From the NCBI GenBank assembly GCA_039975855.1, contig JBDWGH010000002.1, positions 744,001-808,000 on the forward strand: DNA of 64,000 nucleotides, read 5' to 3'. The notes under the pieces were generated by a model. That model saw only the letters and a program-made list of their open reading frames with translations. It did not search any database and had not been told where the DNA came from. Numbering within the stretch: the first letter of the stretch is position 1; each line of letters starts with the position of its first letter. Shown here piece by piece: positions 36,420 through 44,310 of the stretch. The stretch comes from Litorimonas sp039975855 (GTDB lineage Bacteria; Pseudomonadota; Alphaproteobacteria; Caulobacterales; Maricaulaceae). The position numbers and the translations under genes are program-made.

Positions 36420-37412
36420 ATGACCCAATCAAATTTGATCACCGACTTCAAAACCTCGTCCAAAGCTCTTTTGCGAGAGGACCTCCCGCATGAAGATGCC
36501 GTTGAAATCATAAATCGACTTCATCATCATTTTTACGATCTCACAGATATCTCCGGCAATGACATGGTCATACAAAACCTCGCCGCGGTTCCAACCGCCA
36601 GCGGGATGGCACTTGGCCTCAACCATGCGGCCCAATGCCTATTGGATTATCATCGCACCATCAAAATCTTGCAGGGGTTGTTCAAGGTCATCAAAGACAG
36701 GCAATCCGAATGTCCCGGCGAGACGATAAATATTTTCTACGCCGGGTGCGGGCCTTACGCGCCCTTTGTTCCGATGATTGCCTCGCAGTTCAATCCAGAA
36801 GACCTGCAATTCTCCCTGCTCGAAATCAACAAACCCTCATTAGACAGCGCGAAGAGACTGATCAAAGGCCTGTCTCTGGAGGCCTATATCAAAGACTACC
36901 ACCTCGCCGATGCGGTCACCTTTGAAATCCCGGATGCTGCGTCATTTCATATCCTATATAGCGAAACCCTCGACGCTTTGTTGTTCAGAGAATGCTATGT
37001 GCCAATCCTCGCCAATATGCTTCCGCAGCTTAGGGATACTGTTACGCTCATCCCAAATAATGTTGTTCTAACCGCAGAGCTATTTTCGAACGATGAAAAC
37101 ACAGCAAACGAAAAATCCGAAACCGTCACAATTTTCGACACGCGGGAAACGCTAACGACTTTGAACGCGCCTCTCCCCAACATAATTCCGGCGGCGCAAA
37201 TAGCGCTCAAAGCAAAAGATACACGCGCCATGTCACGTCTGATAATTGATACCCATGTCGATATATATGACGGCATAGCCCTGACTCGCGGACAGTCCTC
37301 TCTCACCCTGCCCTATGAGATGCATATTGCGCCGGATACGGAGTTTGAAACGCTAGAATTTCACTACCAACTCAAACCCAGCATCGAATTAATTCAAAGG
37401 TTTTCGAAGTAA
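36420..37412 (+). CDS. putative SAM-dependent methyltransferase-like protein
   Basis: 330 residues. A class I methyltransferase-like core is suggested by IFYAGCGPYAPFVPMI (motif I, GCGP), the acidic end of strand 2 in FSLLEINKPSLDSAKRLIKG and the later ILYSETLDALLFRECYVPIL strand. A helical N terminus of about 100 residues precedes it. The C-terminal part (PYEMHIAPDTEFETLEFHYQL) is beta-rich. Target unknown. It stands alone between the metalloprotease gene and the S41 protease gene. Confidence 0.6.
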   Translation: MTQSNLITDFKTSSKALLREDLPHEDAVEIINRLHHHFYDLTDISGNDMVIQNLAAVPTASGMALGLNHAAQCLLDYHRTIKILQGLFKVIKDRQSECPGETINIFYAGCGPYAPFVPMIASQFNPEDLQFSLLEINKPSLDSAKRLIKGLSLEAYIKDYHLADAVTFEIPDAASFHILYSETLDALLFRECYVPILANMLPQLRDTVTLIPNNVVLTAELFSNDENTANEKSETVTIFDTRETLTTLNAPLPNIIPAAQIALKAKDTRAMSRLIIDTHVDIYDGIALTRGQSSLTLPYEMHIAPDTEFETLEFHYQLKPSIELIQRFSK

Positions 37413-37488
37413 TTTGGACAGTAGGAAGACCGAGGAATGGGCGAGGCGTAAACGCACCCCAGGTTATTCAAGTATTATGCACTCGAAA

Positions 37489-38736
37489 TTACTGACCTCT
37501 CATTTTGAACTCTAAAATCGCAGCGCTTAGCAACTTATCTTCTTGAGCGCCGTTATCAGCCGTAGAGGGATTCTTTGGCTTCCAATCATGACGAGGTGTT
37601 CCATTGAGGTGGCGCAAGTCATAGGTCGGAAATTTAATGCTAACGCCTGATTCCGGAAGTTTGAAATCTTCCGTACCACCTGCCAATCCCGCCATTTTGC
37701 TTCCTAATACCTTTGCACGTGACATGCCGTCAAAACCGATTGCCATGCCTTCACCCATACTCCCAGTCCATCGTCCTACCAGTACAAGGAGTGGTTTGTC
37801 GTAAGTCCACGATCCGGTTGGCTTAATTTTACGATCTTTGCGTGAGCCATTGAGTTTCACGGTGCTTTGATACGGCATTCTCTGGCTTATAAATCGCCCC
37901 ATAATGGGCTCTGCTACACCAGTGTTTCCGCCGCTGGGGGTTTCCCTCAGGTCAATAATTAGACCCTTGGTGTTTCGGAGTGATAGAAGCGCTTGGTCAA
38001 ATACTTCTACGCTGTCTGAGTTACCCAAGCTATTATTCAGACGAATGTACCCCACATTTCCAGATAAGGTTTTCGATGTGATTAAGTCATTTGATTGGGG
38101 AACATTAGGATCCTCCATTTCAAAGGTAAGAACAGAACTGGCCCGACTTATTTCAATATTCCTGGGTTCCGAACGCCTGCCTGCAACCGCTGCGTTAATG
38201 GCCCAAGTTATTCGATCATCGCTCGCTGTCTCAACACCCGCATGCATTCGCGTCAGCGCCAGTTCCTCAGGCGCTAATCCGTTAAAGCGCAAGAGTTGAT
38301 CCCCAACCTGTACACCCGCTTTCGCGGCGCCGCTGAGGGGCCTTACGGCTGATGCAACATAAATCCCATCAAGACGTTCGAACCAAATGTCAGATCCAGA
38401 CGGCACGAGCCTTGGAGAATTGTGGTTGTTCGTGTTTAATCCAACATGTGGATCGTAAAGATCGTCAATCATCCGTTCGAAAACCGCGAGTGTAGCGTTT
38501 GAGTTTTCCATAGCTAAAGCTTCTTTTTCGGCTCTACGACATGTTTCCCTCCAGTGATCAGCCCGAGCTGGGAAGTAAGCATAGCGTTGAGATACCGCTG
38601 TACAAATTGTCTTCACATCAGCGACAGGGTGAATGGCTTCAGACGCGGAATGTGAGGGATTGGTCTGATTTGAACATCCTATTGCCGCCAATGCGAACAA
38701 ACTGAAAGACACGGATAGAAACGATTTTTTTAACAT
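37489..38736 (-). CDS. S41 family peptidase, lipoprotein
   Basis: 415 residues with a lipoprotein signal (LFALAAIGC, Cys21). Tail-specific-protease layout: helical N terminus, a PDZ-like segment (LDGIYVASAVRPLSGAAKAG VQVGDQLLRFNG), then the S41 core VGYIRLNNSLGNSDSVEVF, GLIIDLRETPSGGNTG and the active region VLVGRWTGSMGEGMAIGFDG with Ser. Likely periplasmic. A MarR-type regulator gene lies 56 bases upstream on the same strand. Confidence 0.88.
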   Translation of the reverse strand: MLKKSFLSVSFSLFALAAIGCSNQTNPSHSASEAIHPVADVKTICTAVSQRYAYFPARADHWRETCRRAEKEALAMENSNATLAVFERMIDDLYDPHVGLNTNNHNSPRLVPSGSDIWFERLDGIYVASAVRPLSGAAKAGVQVGDQLLRFNGLAPEELALTRMHAGVETASDDRITWAINAAVAGRRSEPRNIEISRASSVLTFEMEDPNVPQSNDLITSKTLSGNVGYIRLNNSLGNSDSVEVFDQALLSLRNTKGLIIDLRETPSGGNTGVAEPIMGRFISQRMPYQSTVKLNGSRKDRKIKPTGSWTYDKPLLVLVGRWTGSMGEGMAIGFDGMSRAKVLGSKMAGLAGGTEDFKLPESGVSIKFPTYDLRHLNGTPRHDWKPKNPSTADNGAQEDKLLSAAILEFKMRGQ

Positions 38737-38792
38737 GAATGAAACTTTTGGATTAGATCGAGAAAATTGATTGGAATCTTAATTCCGCAAAT

Positions 38793-39287
38793 TTAGCCTT
38801 GCGACATCTGATCGGAATAGTTTGGAAATTCTTGGCAAAGCCTGTGTTCTAGAGAAATCCGAGAGAGGGCCTTTTCCATCCGCTTTATTCCATCTTCTAA
38901 GTCGACCCCAATCTCTTCCCACAGGGCAGCATAAACTCGTTCAAAATCTTTCATGATTGAGATTATACGATCGGCCTCGGCTTTAGAATTTTCTGAAATA
39001 TCATAGATTTTCTTACGAGAATCCTGCGGGTCTTGCATTTGAGTAAAAAAGCCATCTTTCACACTGCTTTTCAGGCGACTCTCAATTAATTGGCGCGATA
39101 TGCCTGTGTGGTGTGAAATTCCAGTCGATGACAAAGGACCTTTGGCGTTTATTGCCAGAACAATAGAAATCTTATTGGCATGAAGACTAATGCCTAGCAG
39201 ATCAAAAACTTTGGCGCCTTGGACACTGATTAGCTCACTCGAACGATATAAAATTGCACCAAATTGGGGACTACGTAACTTACTCAT
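38793..39287 (-). CDS. MarR family transcriptional regulator
   Basis: 164 residues from the ATG at 39287, which has AGGTG 7 bases before it. The winged-helix core is ISIVLAINAKGPLSSTGISH then HTGISRQLIESRLKSSVKDG and FFTQMQDPQDSRKKIYDISE (wing with the conserved DxRxK). The C-terminal helix serves dimerisation. Its likely targets are the S41 protease gene downstream and perhaps itself; the effector is unknown. The sequence is more AT-rich than its neighbours. Confidence 0.9.
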   Translation of the reverse strand: MSKLRSPQFGAILYRSSELISVQGAKVFDLLGISLHANKISIVLAINAKGPLSSTGISHHTGISRQLIESRLKSSVKDGFFTQMQDPQDSRKKIYDISENSKAEADRIISIMKDFERVYAALWEEIGVDLEDGIKRMEKALSRISLEHRLCQEFPNYSDQMSQG

Positions 39288-39480
39288 TTTAGACACCTGT
39301 TATTTTAGGAAAATATTTGCGCAAATTTTTTCCTTTTGTCAAGGTTGTTTTTAGTTTCAACACCCATCCTCATTCTGAGAAAGCGGAAACTTCATTTTTT
39401 CAATGATTTACATCACGATTGGAGAGAATAATCCTCATTTCCAAAACCTGTGTTACATTACCCAAGTTCTTTCAAACATA

Positions 39481-39779
39481 GGACAGGTGAGACGTCATTT
39501 ACCTGTTTGAAGGACGGTGGAGTTGAGCATCCGGTGGTGACACATCGGACTGTGCCGGACTTTTTAGAGTGAGAGCCGACACCTGGGTCCAACGCTGGCC
39601 TAACTGGTGGGACAAATGGGCCGCTTTATCAAAAACCGCTGCCGCGTGGTGTTAATCGCGTAAACCTAAATTACTACATCTGGCAGCCATCGTGCTTGCC
39701 ACCACGCGGGCAGTCCTACTTTACGGATAAACCCAAAGCTTCGACAGACCCGCCCTGAAAAGGATGATGGGCTGTGAGC
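39481..39779 (+). ncRNA. candidate structured RNA, copy A
   Basis: Inside a 514-base non-coding gap (39288-39801). Blocks shared in order with copy B (60022-60369, minus): GGACAGGT (39481), GACGGTGGagTTGAGC (39513), a hairpin with arms TCCGG (39530) and CCGGA (39555), CTTTTTAGAGTGAGAG (39560), ATCAAAAACC...GCGTGGT (39628-39650), CCACGCGGGCAGTCCTA (39702) and GATGGGCTGTGAGC (39766). CTGCC-GCGTGG at 39639-39649 pairs with CCACGC-GGGCAG at 39702-39713. It ends about 22 bases before the ATG at 39802, so it could be a leader of that gene or a separate RNA. Transcription direction is inferred from the alignment only. No tmRNA, RNase P, SRP or 6S signature is seen. Confidence 0.6.
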
Positions 39780-39801
39780 CTAAACGCGTGAGATAAAACC
39801 T

Positions 39802-40287
39802 ATGCCCCGAAAACCCCAGAAGCCAATTGCTCTCTCCCTCAAAGACGAGCTGCACTGTATGCACCTCGCCGTGCGTGTCCGCGCCGAACAGGTGAGGTTA
39901 CGACGGCTGGAATGGGATACGCAGGAACTTGCCCTGCCCCATATCTCCCCCTTACCCGGCGATAGTGATTTGCAGATCCGCACCCCGTTGACGGAAAAAG
40001 ATATGCCGCGCCCACATCCGCCCGTGGCGCGTCCAGATTTCAAACCCGGCATGCCGAGCGATCTGATGCAGACCATGATGAACCTTTACATGGATCAACT
40101 TCGTCATGAGCATGACCGAAATCCATATAACAAGCTGGCGTCCAAATCCGCACAGGCCAAGGCGGAAGCGAAACAAGAACGTGAGGATGCGCGGCGGGAG
40201 AAAATTCGGGAAGTCGCCAACCGGGCACTACAAATCGCGACCGCACGCGAGATTGAGGAAATCAAAAAGGAAAAGCTAAAGTCTTAG
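39802..40287 (+). CDS. hypothetical protein with charged C-terminal helix
   Basis: 161 residues, soluble. N-terminal half is polar with two LxLxHLAVRVRAEQ-like amphipathic stretches and many prolines (PRPHPPVARPDFKPGMP); the last 50 residues form a long charged helix, probably coiled coil (AKAEAKQEREDARREKIREV). No family recognised. It follows structured-RNA copy A directly, with no clear ribosome site before the ATG. Confidence 0.6.
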   Translation: MPRKPQKPIALSLKDELHCMHLAVRVRAEQVRLRRLEWDTQELALPHISPLPGDSDLQIRTPLTEKDMPRPHPPVARPDFKPGMPSDLMQTMMNLYMDQLRHEHDRNPYNKLASKSAQAKAEAKQEREDARREKIREVANRALQIATAREIEEIKKEKLKS

Positions 40288-40374
40288 TCGTCTGACAAAA
40301 TCCGGCCAACGCCTAACTGTGCCGGCCGCATCATATGTCTCGCATCACCGCCCAATCCTCGCTAGACGGCATGT

Positions 40375-41022
40375 ATGATCGAACACTGCCAAATTTACCT
40401 ACTCACCCCGCCCGTCATTGAGGACGTTCCAGCCTTTTGTGAGTTGCTGAAAACAACCCTTGCGGCGGCACCTGTGGCCTGTCTTCAGATACGCCTTAAA
40501 GACATTGAAAATTCAGCCCTCATTCAGGCCGGAAAAGCTATTACCGCTATATGTCACGCCGCTGGTGTGGAGGTTATTTTGAATGACCATCCCGATTTGG
40601 TGGCCGACATCGGTGCCGATGGAGCCCATATTGGGCAGGAAGATATGGACTATTTTTCATCCCGTGAGGTGCTGGGCGGGGATGCTATTATCGGCGTCAC
40701 CTGTCATAATTCTAAAGAATTGGCTTTTGCAGCTGCAAAGGCTGGTGCGGATTATGTGGCTTTCGGTGCGTTTTTTGAAACGCCGACAAAAGACGCCAAA
40801 ACCCGCGCCGAGTTGGAGATTTTGTCATGGTGGCACGAAGCCGTCGAAATACCGAGCGTCGCAATTGGCGGGATAACGGTGGACAATGCGGAAGCCGTGA
40901 TCGCGGCGGGCGCGGATTTCATCGCCGTGTCATCGGGGGTCTGGTCCCATCCGGACGGGCCCGCCGCGGCGGTATCGCGCTTGTCGCAGCTCTGCTTGGA
41001 GTTTTCGCCCCCCTTACCGTAA
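40375..41022 (+). CDS. thiE: thiamine phosphate synthase
   Basis: Joins HMP-PP and thiazole phosphate to give thiamine phosphate. 215 residues, TIM barrel. Visible: CLQIRLKD, ILNDHPDLVADIGADGAHIG, IIGVTCHNSKELAFAAAKAG, DYVAFGAFFETPTK, VAIGGIT and AVSSGVW. No TPP riboswitch (no CUGAGA element) precedes it and no other thi genes are near. The 3' third overlaps the frame of the next gene. Confidence 0.94.
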   Translation: MIEHCQIYLLTPPVIEDVPAFCELLKTTLAAAPVACLQIRLKDIENSALIQAGKAITAICHAAGVEVILNDHPDLVADIGADGAHIGQEDMDYFSSREVLGGDAIIGVTCHNSKELAFAAAKAGADYVAFGAFFETPTKDAKTRAELEILSWWHEAVEIPSVAIGGITVDNAEAVIAAGADFIAVSSGVWSHPDGPAAAVSRLSQLCLEFSPPLP

Positions 41023-41981
41023 GCGCTTCGCCGACCCTGTCGAACCCAGCAGAAGTACAAACGAATTTCGAAGTCGCCTTAGACGCCTTTAATGCCGGCA
41101 AATTCACGGAAGCCTTGAGCTTGTCTGAAACTGCGGCCAATTTAGGCAGCGCCGATGCGGCCGTTATGGCGGGCTACATCCTGCGCTATGGCAAAGCGGG
41201 CAATACCGACATGAAAACGGCGCGGATTTGGTATGAAAAGGCCGCCGCAAAAGGTCATCCTGATGCCTTTGTTGCCCTCGGTGAAATGGGTCTGCGGGAA
41301 CAGGCTGGATTGACAAAGACCGATGCCGTGGCGTGGCTCACGCGCGCGTCGGATGCAGGCCGCACGGATGCCATGCGCGTACTGTCTGATCTTTACCGCA
41401 CGGGCCAAGGCGTCACAGCGAACACGGCGGAATCCGAGCGCTTATTGACGAGCGCATCGCAAAGCTTTGATGCGGAAGCGACGAAACGTTTGGGCGATAG
41501 TCAGTTTGAACGTGATCCGCAAAAGGCGCTAAAACACTACGAGGCTGCTGCCAAAGCCGGACATATCGAAGCCGCCTATATCGCAGGTGTTATGTATGCC
41601 GAAAATTATGAGATTATGCCGGATAGCGCTCGGTCTGCCGCTTTGTTGAAACAGGCGGCGCAAGGTGGGCATCCGGCTGCGATGGCGGATTATGGCTTGC
41701 TGGTGTATCAAGGGTATTCAGCTGCGAAATCGGAAGAAAAAGCCGCTGAATGGTTCCGCAAATCTGCCGAAGCCGGCGATGCGGAAGGTCAATTCTTATA
41801 TGCATTCACGCTCGCCAAAGGCGAAGGGACAGCTCAAAATTTTGAGGAAGCCTATTATTGGGCGTTGAAATCCGGTGAGTCCGGCGTGGATGAATATGAC
41901 GCGGATCGCGAAACATTGCGCAAAGGCCTGGAAGGAAAACTTGATGCCGCAGCGATCTCTCGGGTGAAGGCGCGGCTTTAG
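40827..41981 (+). CDS. exported Sel1-repeat protein
   Basis: Open from the ATG at 40827 (384 residues), which overlaps thiE by 196 bases. The first 46 residues look like out-of-frame thiE (very Arg/Gly-rich); the real protein probably starts near RRGGIALVAALLGVFAPLTV, a good signal peptide, but no ATG or GTG lies close to it, only a CTG at 40941. Mature part: about seven Sel1/TPR-like repeats (ARIWYEKAAAKGHPDAFVAL, ALKHYEAAAKAGHIEAAYIA, AAEWFRKSAEAGDAEGQFLY). Periplasmic scaffold role is likely. Shares four bases with the convergent GH11-like gene. Confidence 0.8.
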   Translation: MVARSRRNTERRNWRDNGGQCGSRDRGGRGFHRRVIGGLVPSGRARRGGIALVAALLGVFAPLTVSASPTLSNPAEVQTNFEVALDAFNAGKFTEALSLSETAANLGSADAAVMAGYILRYGKAGNTDMKTARIWYEKAAAKGHPDAFVALGEMGLREQAGLTKTDAVAWLTRASDAGRTDAMRVLSDLYRTGQGVTANTAESERLLTSASQSFDAEATKRLGDSQFERDPQKALKHYEAAAKAGHIEAAYIAGVMYAENYEIMPDSARSAALLKQAAQGGHPAAMADYGLLVYQGYSAAKSEEKAAEWFRKSAEAGDAEGQFLYAFTLAKGEGTAQNFEEAYYWALKSGESGVDEYDADRETLRKGLEGKLDAAAISRVKARL

Positions 41982-42769
41982 AGCGCGCAGTCTAATTTTT
42001 TTGCAGGATTGGTTTTAACATCGACCGCCATGCGGCCGGTCCCGACGACCTCTCCATAGGTTTCGATATTGGCTTTGACACCGTCAAATTGGCGATTTTT
42101 TGGTAGGCCATGTTCTGACCAAAGATTGAGGATGGGGTTAATGGGAAGCGTTCCGGTTTCGCGATAATCTTGCCGCACAGACCAGAATTGCCACCAGTCG
42201 TGAAAGCGGATTTTATAGGTGCGGTAAGTGGCGCCCGCTAAAACAATATCCGGGAGAATTTCCGGGCTAAAATAGTCATCTGTCAAAATCTCGTGCAGTT
42301 CTTCGGGAGACGTGCTCGCAATCTCGATGATATAGTTTTCGTACCAATCATCGCCGTTCTGTTTCGCGGATTCCTCTCCCTGCCAATTCACACTAATTTT
42401 AGGACCAGCCCACCATCGCCCGCCGCCCAAAAGATCAATATCGTAAGAGGAGCAAATGGACGTTTTATCTGGGACACTTGCGACCGGCATAGGTTTCAAA
42501 CCTGGCTTAGAAAACCCAACATCCAACCCGCCTTCTTTGTGCATTTGCTCTGCCGTGAATGTTAAAACCTCGCCCTTAATCTGTCGGCCATGTGAGCCAT
42601 TAAATTTGTCACTAACCCAAGCGTGAGATTTATATCCATCAAATGTAAAAGTGGACGTATCCTCATACACCGCAGATGCATTGCTTGCGGCAATTTGTGT
42701 ATCGGGCATCTCAATTGACTGACACCCAACGCAGGAAAAAACTAAACAACCGATACCAAAATATTTCAT
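41978..42769 (-). CDS. GH11-like (xylanase fold) lipoprotein
   Basis: 263 residues with a lipoprotein-type signal (YFGIGCLVFSCVGC, Cys16; the -3 residue is not ideal). The C-terminal two thirds follow the glycoside hydrolase family 11 pattern: WYENYIIE (family pattern EYYIVE, nucleophile Glu144), WWQFWSVRQDYRETGT (family QYWSVR...GT) and NIETYGEVVGTG (family ATEGYxSSG, acid/base Glu236). The two Glu are 92 residues apart, as in GH11 (about 91). Overall similarity is low, so the substrate may differ from xylan. Not near other carbohydrate genes except galM 4 kb away. Confidence 0.6.
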   Translation of the reverse strand: MKYFGIGCLVFSCVGCQSIEMPDTQIAASNASAVYEDTSTFTFDGYKSHAWVSDKFNGSHGRQIKGEVLTFTAEQMHKEGGLDVGFSKPGLKPMPVASVPDKTSICSSYDIDLLGGGRWWAGPKISVNWQGEESAKQNGDDWYENYIIEIASTSPEELHEILTDDYFSPEILPDIVLAGATYRTYKIRFHDWWQFWSVRQDYRETGTLPINPILNLWSEHGLPKNRQFDGVKANIETYGEVVGTGRMAVDVKTNPAKKLDCAL

Positions 42770-42864
42770 GCGTTCAGGTTACCCGATGTCCGAGTTGTGA
42801 GGAACAAAATTTATACTTCGCCAAAGGTCAGGGCATGGATATTGGGAAGCATTGTCAGAGACAA

Positions 42865-44253
42865 TTAATTCAGGAAACTTTGTAACTTCCCCATCGCCGG
42901 CATGGCTGCTGTTTTCAACCGCTTTAAAATATCTACCTTGGAAGACTCTTCGGGTTTGACATCATTCACCATTTTGGAAAAGCCATCCAAGCGTTGTTCT
43001 CGCATCCAGTTTCGTAGATCTTTATTTTGCCCCCACAGAGCTTGGTTCATCATATTCGCAGCCGTCATACGAATGAATGTGTCCAGATCATCCGGTAGAG
43101 GCACAACGCCGCTCATAGAGTTCTTCGCGGCTTCTCCTTCAATATGAGCTTCAATCCACGCAATCATCGACGCCGAGAAAACAGGTTGATAGGCGCGCAC
43201 AGTTTGCGGCGTAATTAGATCCCCTTGGAAGACAGGTTTGATAATATTTTCTTTAATCGCGCTGGCAGAACAATCGACAATAATATGACCCAAAGTTGGC
43301 TCTGTTCGTCCATTAACAAAAGTAATTTTGTCCGCGTCTATGGCGGCGACTCTGCCCTTTCGAACGACATCTTTCACGCGGCGTAACTCTTTCAACTCTG
43401 GTTCACTAATCGTAGCACCGTGAAACATTGTTGGACGAACTGTCGGATCAAGACGGAGGAAATATCCGCAAGCCTCCAACCGATCAAACATATCGGACTT
43501 TGAAGACGCTCCTGCGATCGCTTCAAACATATTGGCCTGGTTACCAATAGTATCCTCAAAAAACTCAGGGAAAGGCTGCGTATTTTTGCGATTAATGAGC
43601 CATGCATCCCGCGATTTTATCCAGCGGATATTCTTCGGCGGCACATCGTTTTCAAGGAGCCAAAGAATGGCATCAATACCCGTCTTCCCGCCTCCAACAA
43701 CGGTAAAACCTTTTGGCGCATCCGTAATTAATGGCAGATCATTTAGCGGCATAAATCGAACATCGTCCGCGATGGAGAAATTCGGTGTGTGTGTCGACGG
43801 CACAGTTGTATTCAAATGAGTACAGTCGACGATCTTTTTCGCTGTGGCTTTCGTTTCATGACCACTCAATTTGTTTTCGAAGACACCGTCGCCTTTATAA
43901 TCCGACAATGAGAAAAAACGAACGCGGCCAGATGTTAAGAACTTTTGACGCATCACGGCTTCAAAATAGGCCAAAATTTCAGCACCGGTTGCTAGGTCAC
44001 CGAGTCCTTTGTTTAGGCCGGTTTCATCCCGCAGGCCGTGACTAAGCTCGCGTGAATTCACACCATAGAAAGCGCTGGGTTGGTGCAAAGTGACAAAAGG
44101 ATAAGCAGAATTCCAATGACCGCCTGGTTTTGCAAAACGGTCAACCATAACGATGTCAACGCCCGGCATTTCATCAAGGAGGGTATCAACGAAAGCCATA
44201 CCGACAGCTCCGCTGCCGATAACGAGATAATCAGTTTCGATGTGGTCTGTCAT
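42865..44253 (-). CDS. FAD-dependent NAD(P)-binding oxidoreductase (flavin monooxygenase-like)
   Basis: 462 residues. FAD-binding DYLVIGSGAVGMAFVDTL at the start with the dinucleotide motif and acidic strand end (DIVMVDRFAKPGGHW), and a second nucleotide site FTVVGGGKTGIDAILWLL in the middle. The FAD-proximal PGGHWNSAYPFVTLHQPSAF resembles flavin-containing monooxygenases. Substrate unknown. No partner gene in the same direction within a short distance. Confidence 0.85.
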   Translation of the reverse strand: MTDHIETDYLVIGSGAVGMAFVDTLLDEMPGVDIVMVDRFAKPGGHWNSAYPFVTLHQPSAFYGVNSRELSHGLRDETGLNKGLGDLATGAEILAYFEAVMRQKFLTSGRVRFFSLSDYKGDGVFENKLSGHETKATAKKIVDCTHLNTTVPSTHTPNFSIADDVRFMPLNDLPLITDAPKGFTVVGGGKTGIDAILWLLENDVPPKNIRWIKSRDAWLINRKNTQPFPEFFEDTIGNQANMFEAIAGASSKSDMFDRLEACGYFLRLDPTVRPTMFHGATISEPELKELRRVKDVVRKGRVAAIDADKITFVNGRTEPTLGHIIVDCSASAIKENIIKPVFQGDLITPQTVRAYQPVFSASMIAWIEAHIEGEAAKNSMSGVVPLPDDLDTFIRMTAANMMNQALWGQNKDLRNWMREQRLDGFSKMVNDVKPEESSKVDILKRLKTAAMPAMGKLQSFLN

Positions 44254-44310
44254 ATATAAATACTAACACGGCAATTTTGCCGTGTCGTAGATTTATTTTG
44301 ATGCCAAGAT

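Noticed and set aside
39530..39565. Hairpin followed by TTTTT as an intrinsic terminator
   Set aside because: The T run belongs to the CTTTT-AG-TGAGAG block that is also present in copy B, so it is more likely part of the RNA fold.
39481..39779. Copy A as tmRNA, RNase P RNA, SRP RNA, 6S RNA or a TPP/cobalamin riboswitch
   Set aside because: No tRNA-like end or tag frame, no GAGGAAAGUC element, no SRP GGAAG-loop domain, no 6S neighbours, no CUGAGA or B12-box. The nearby thiE is not preceded by it directly.
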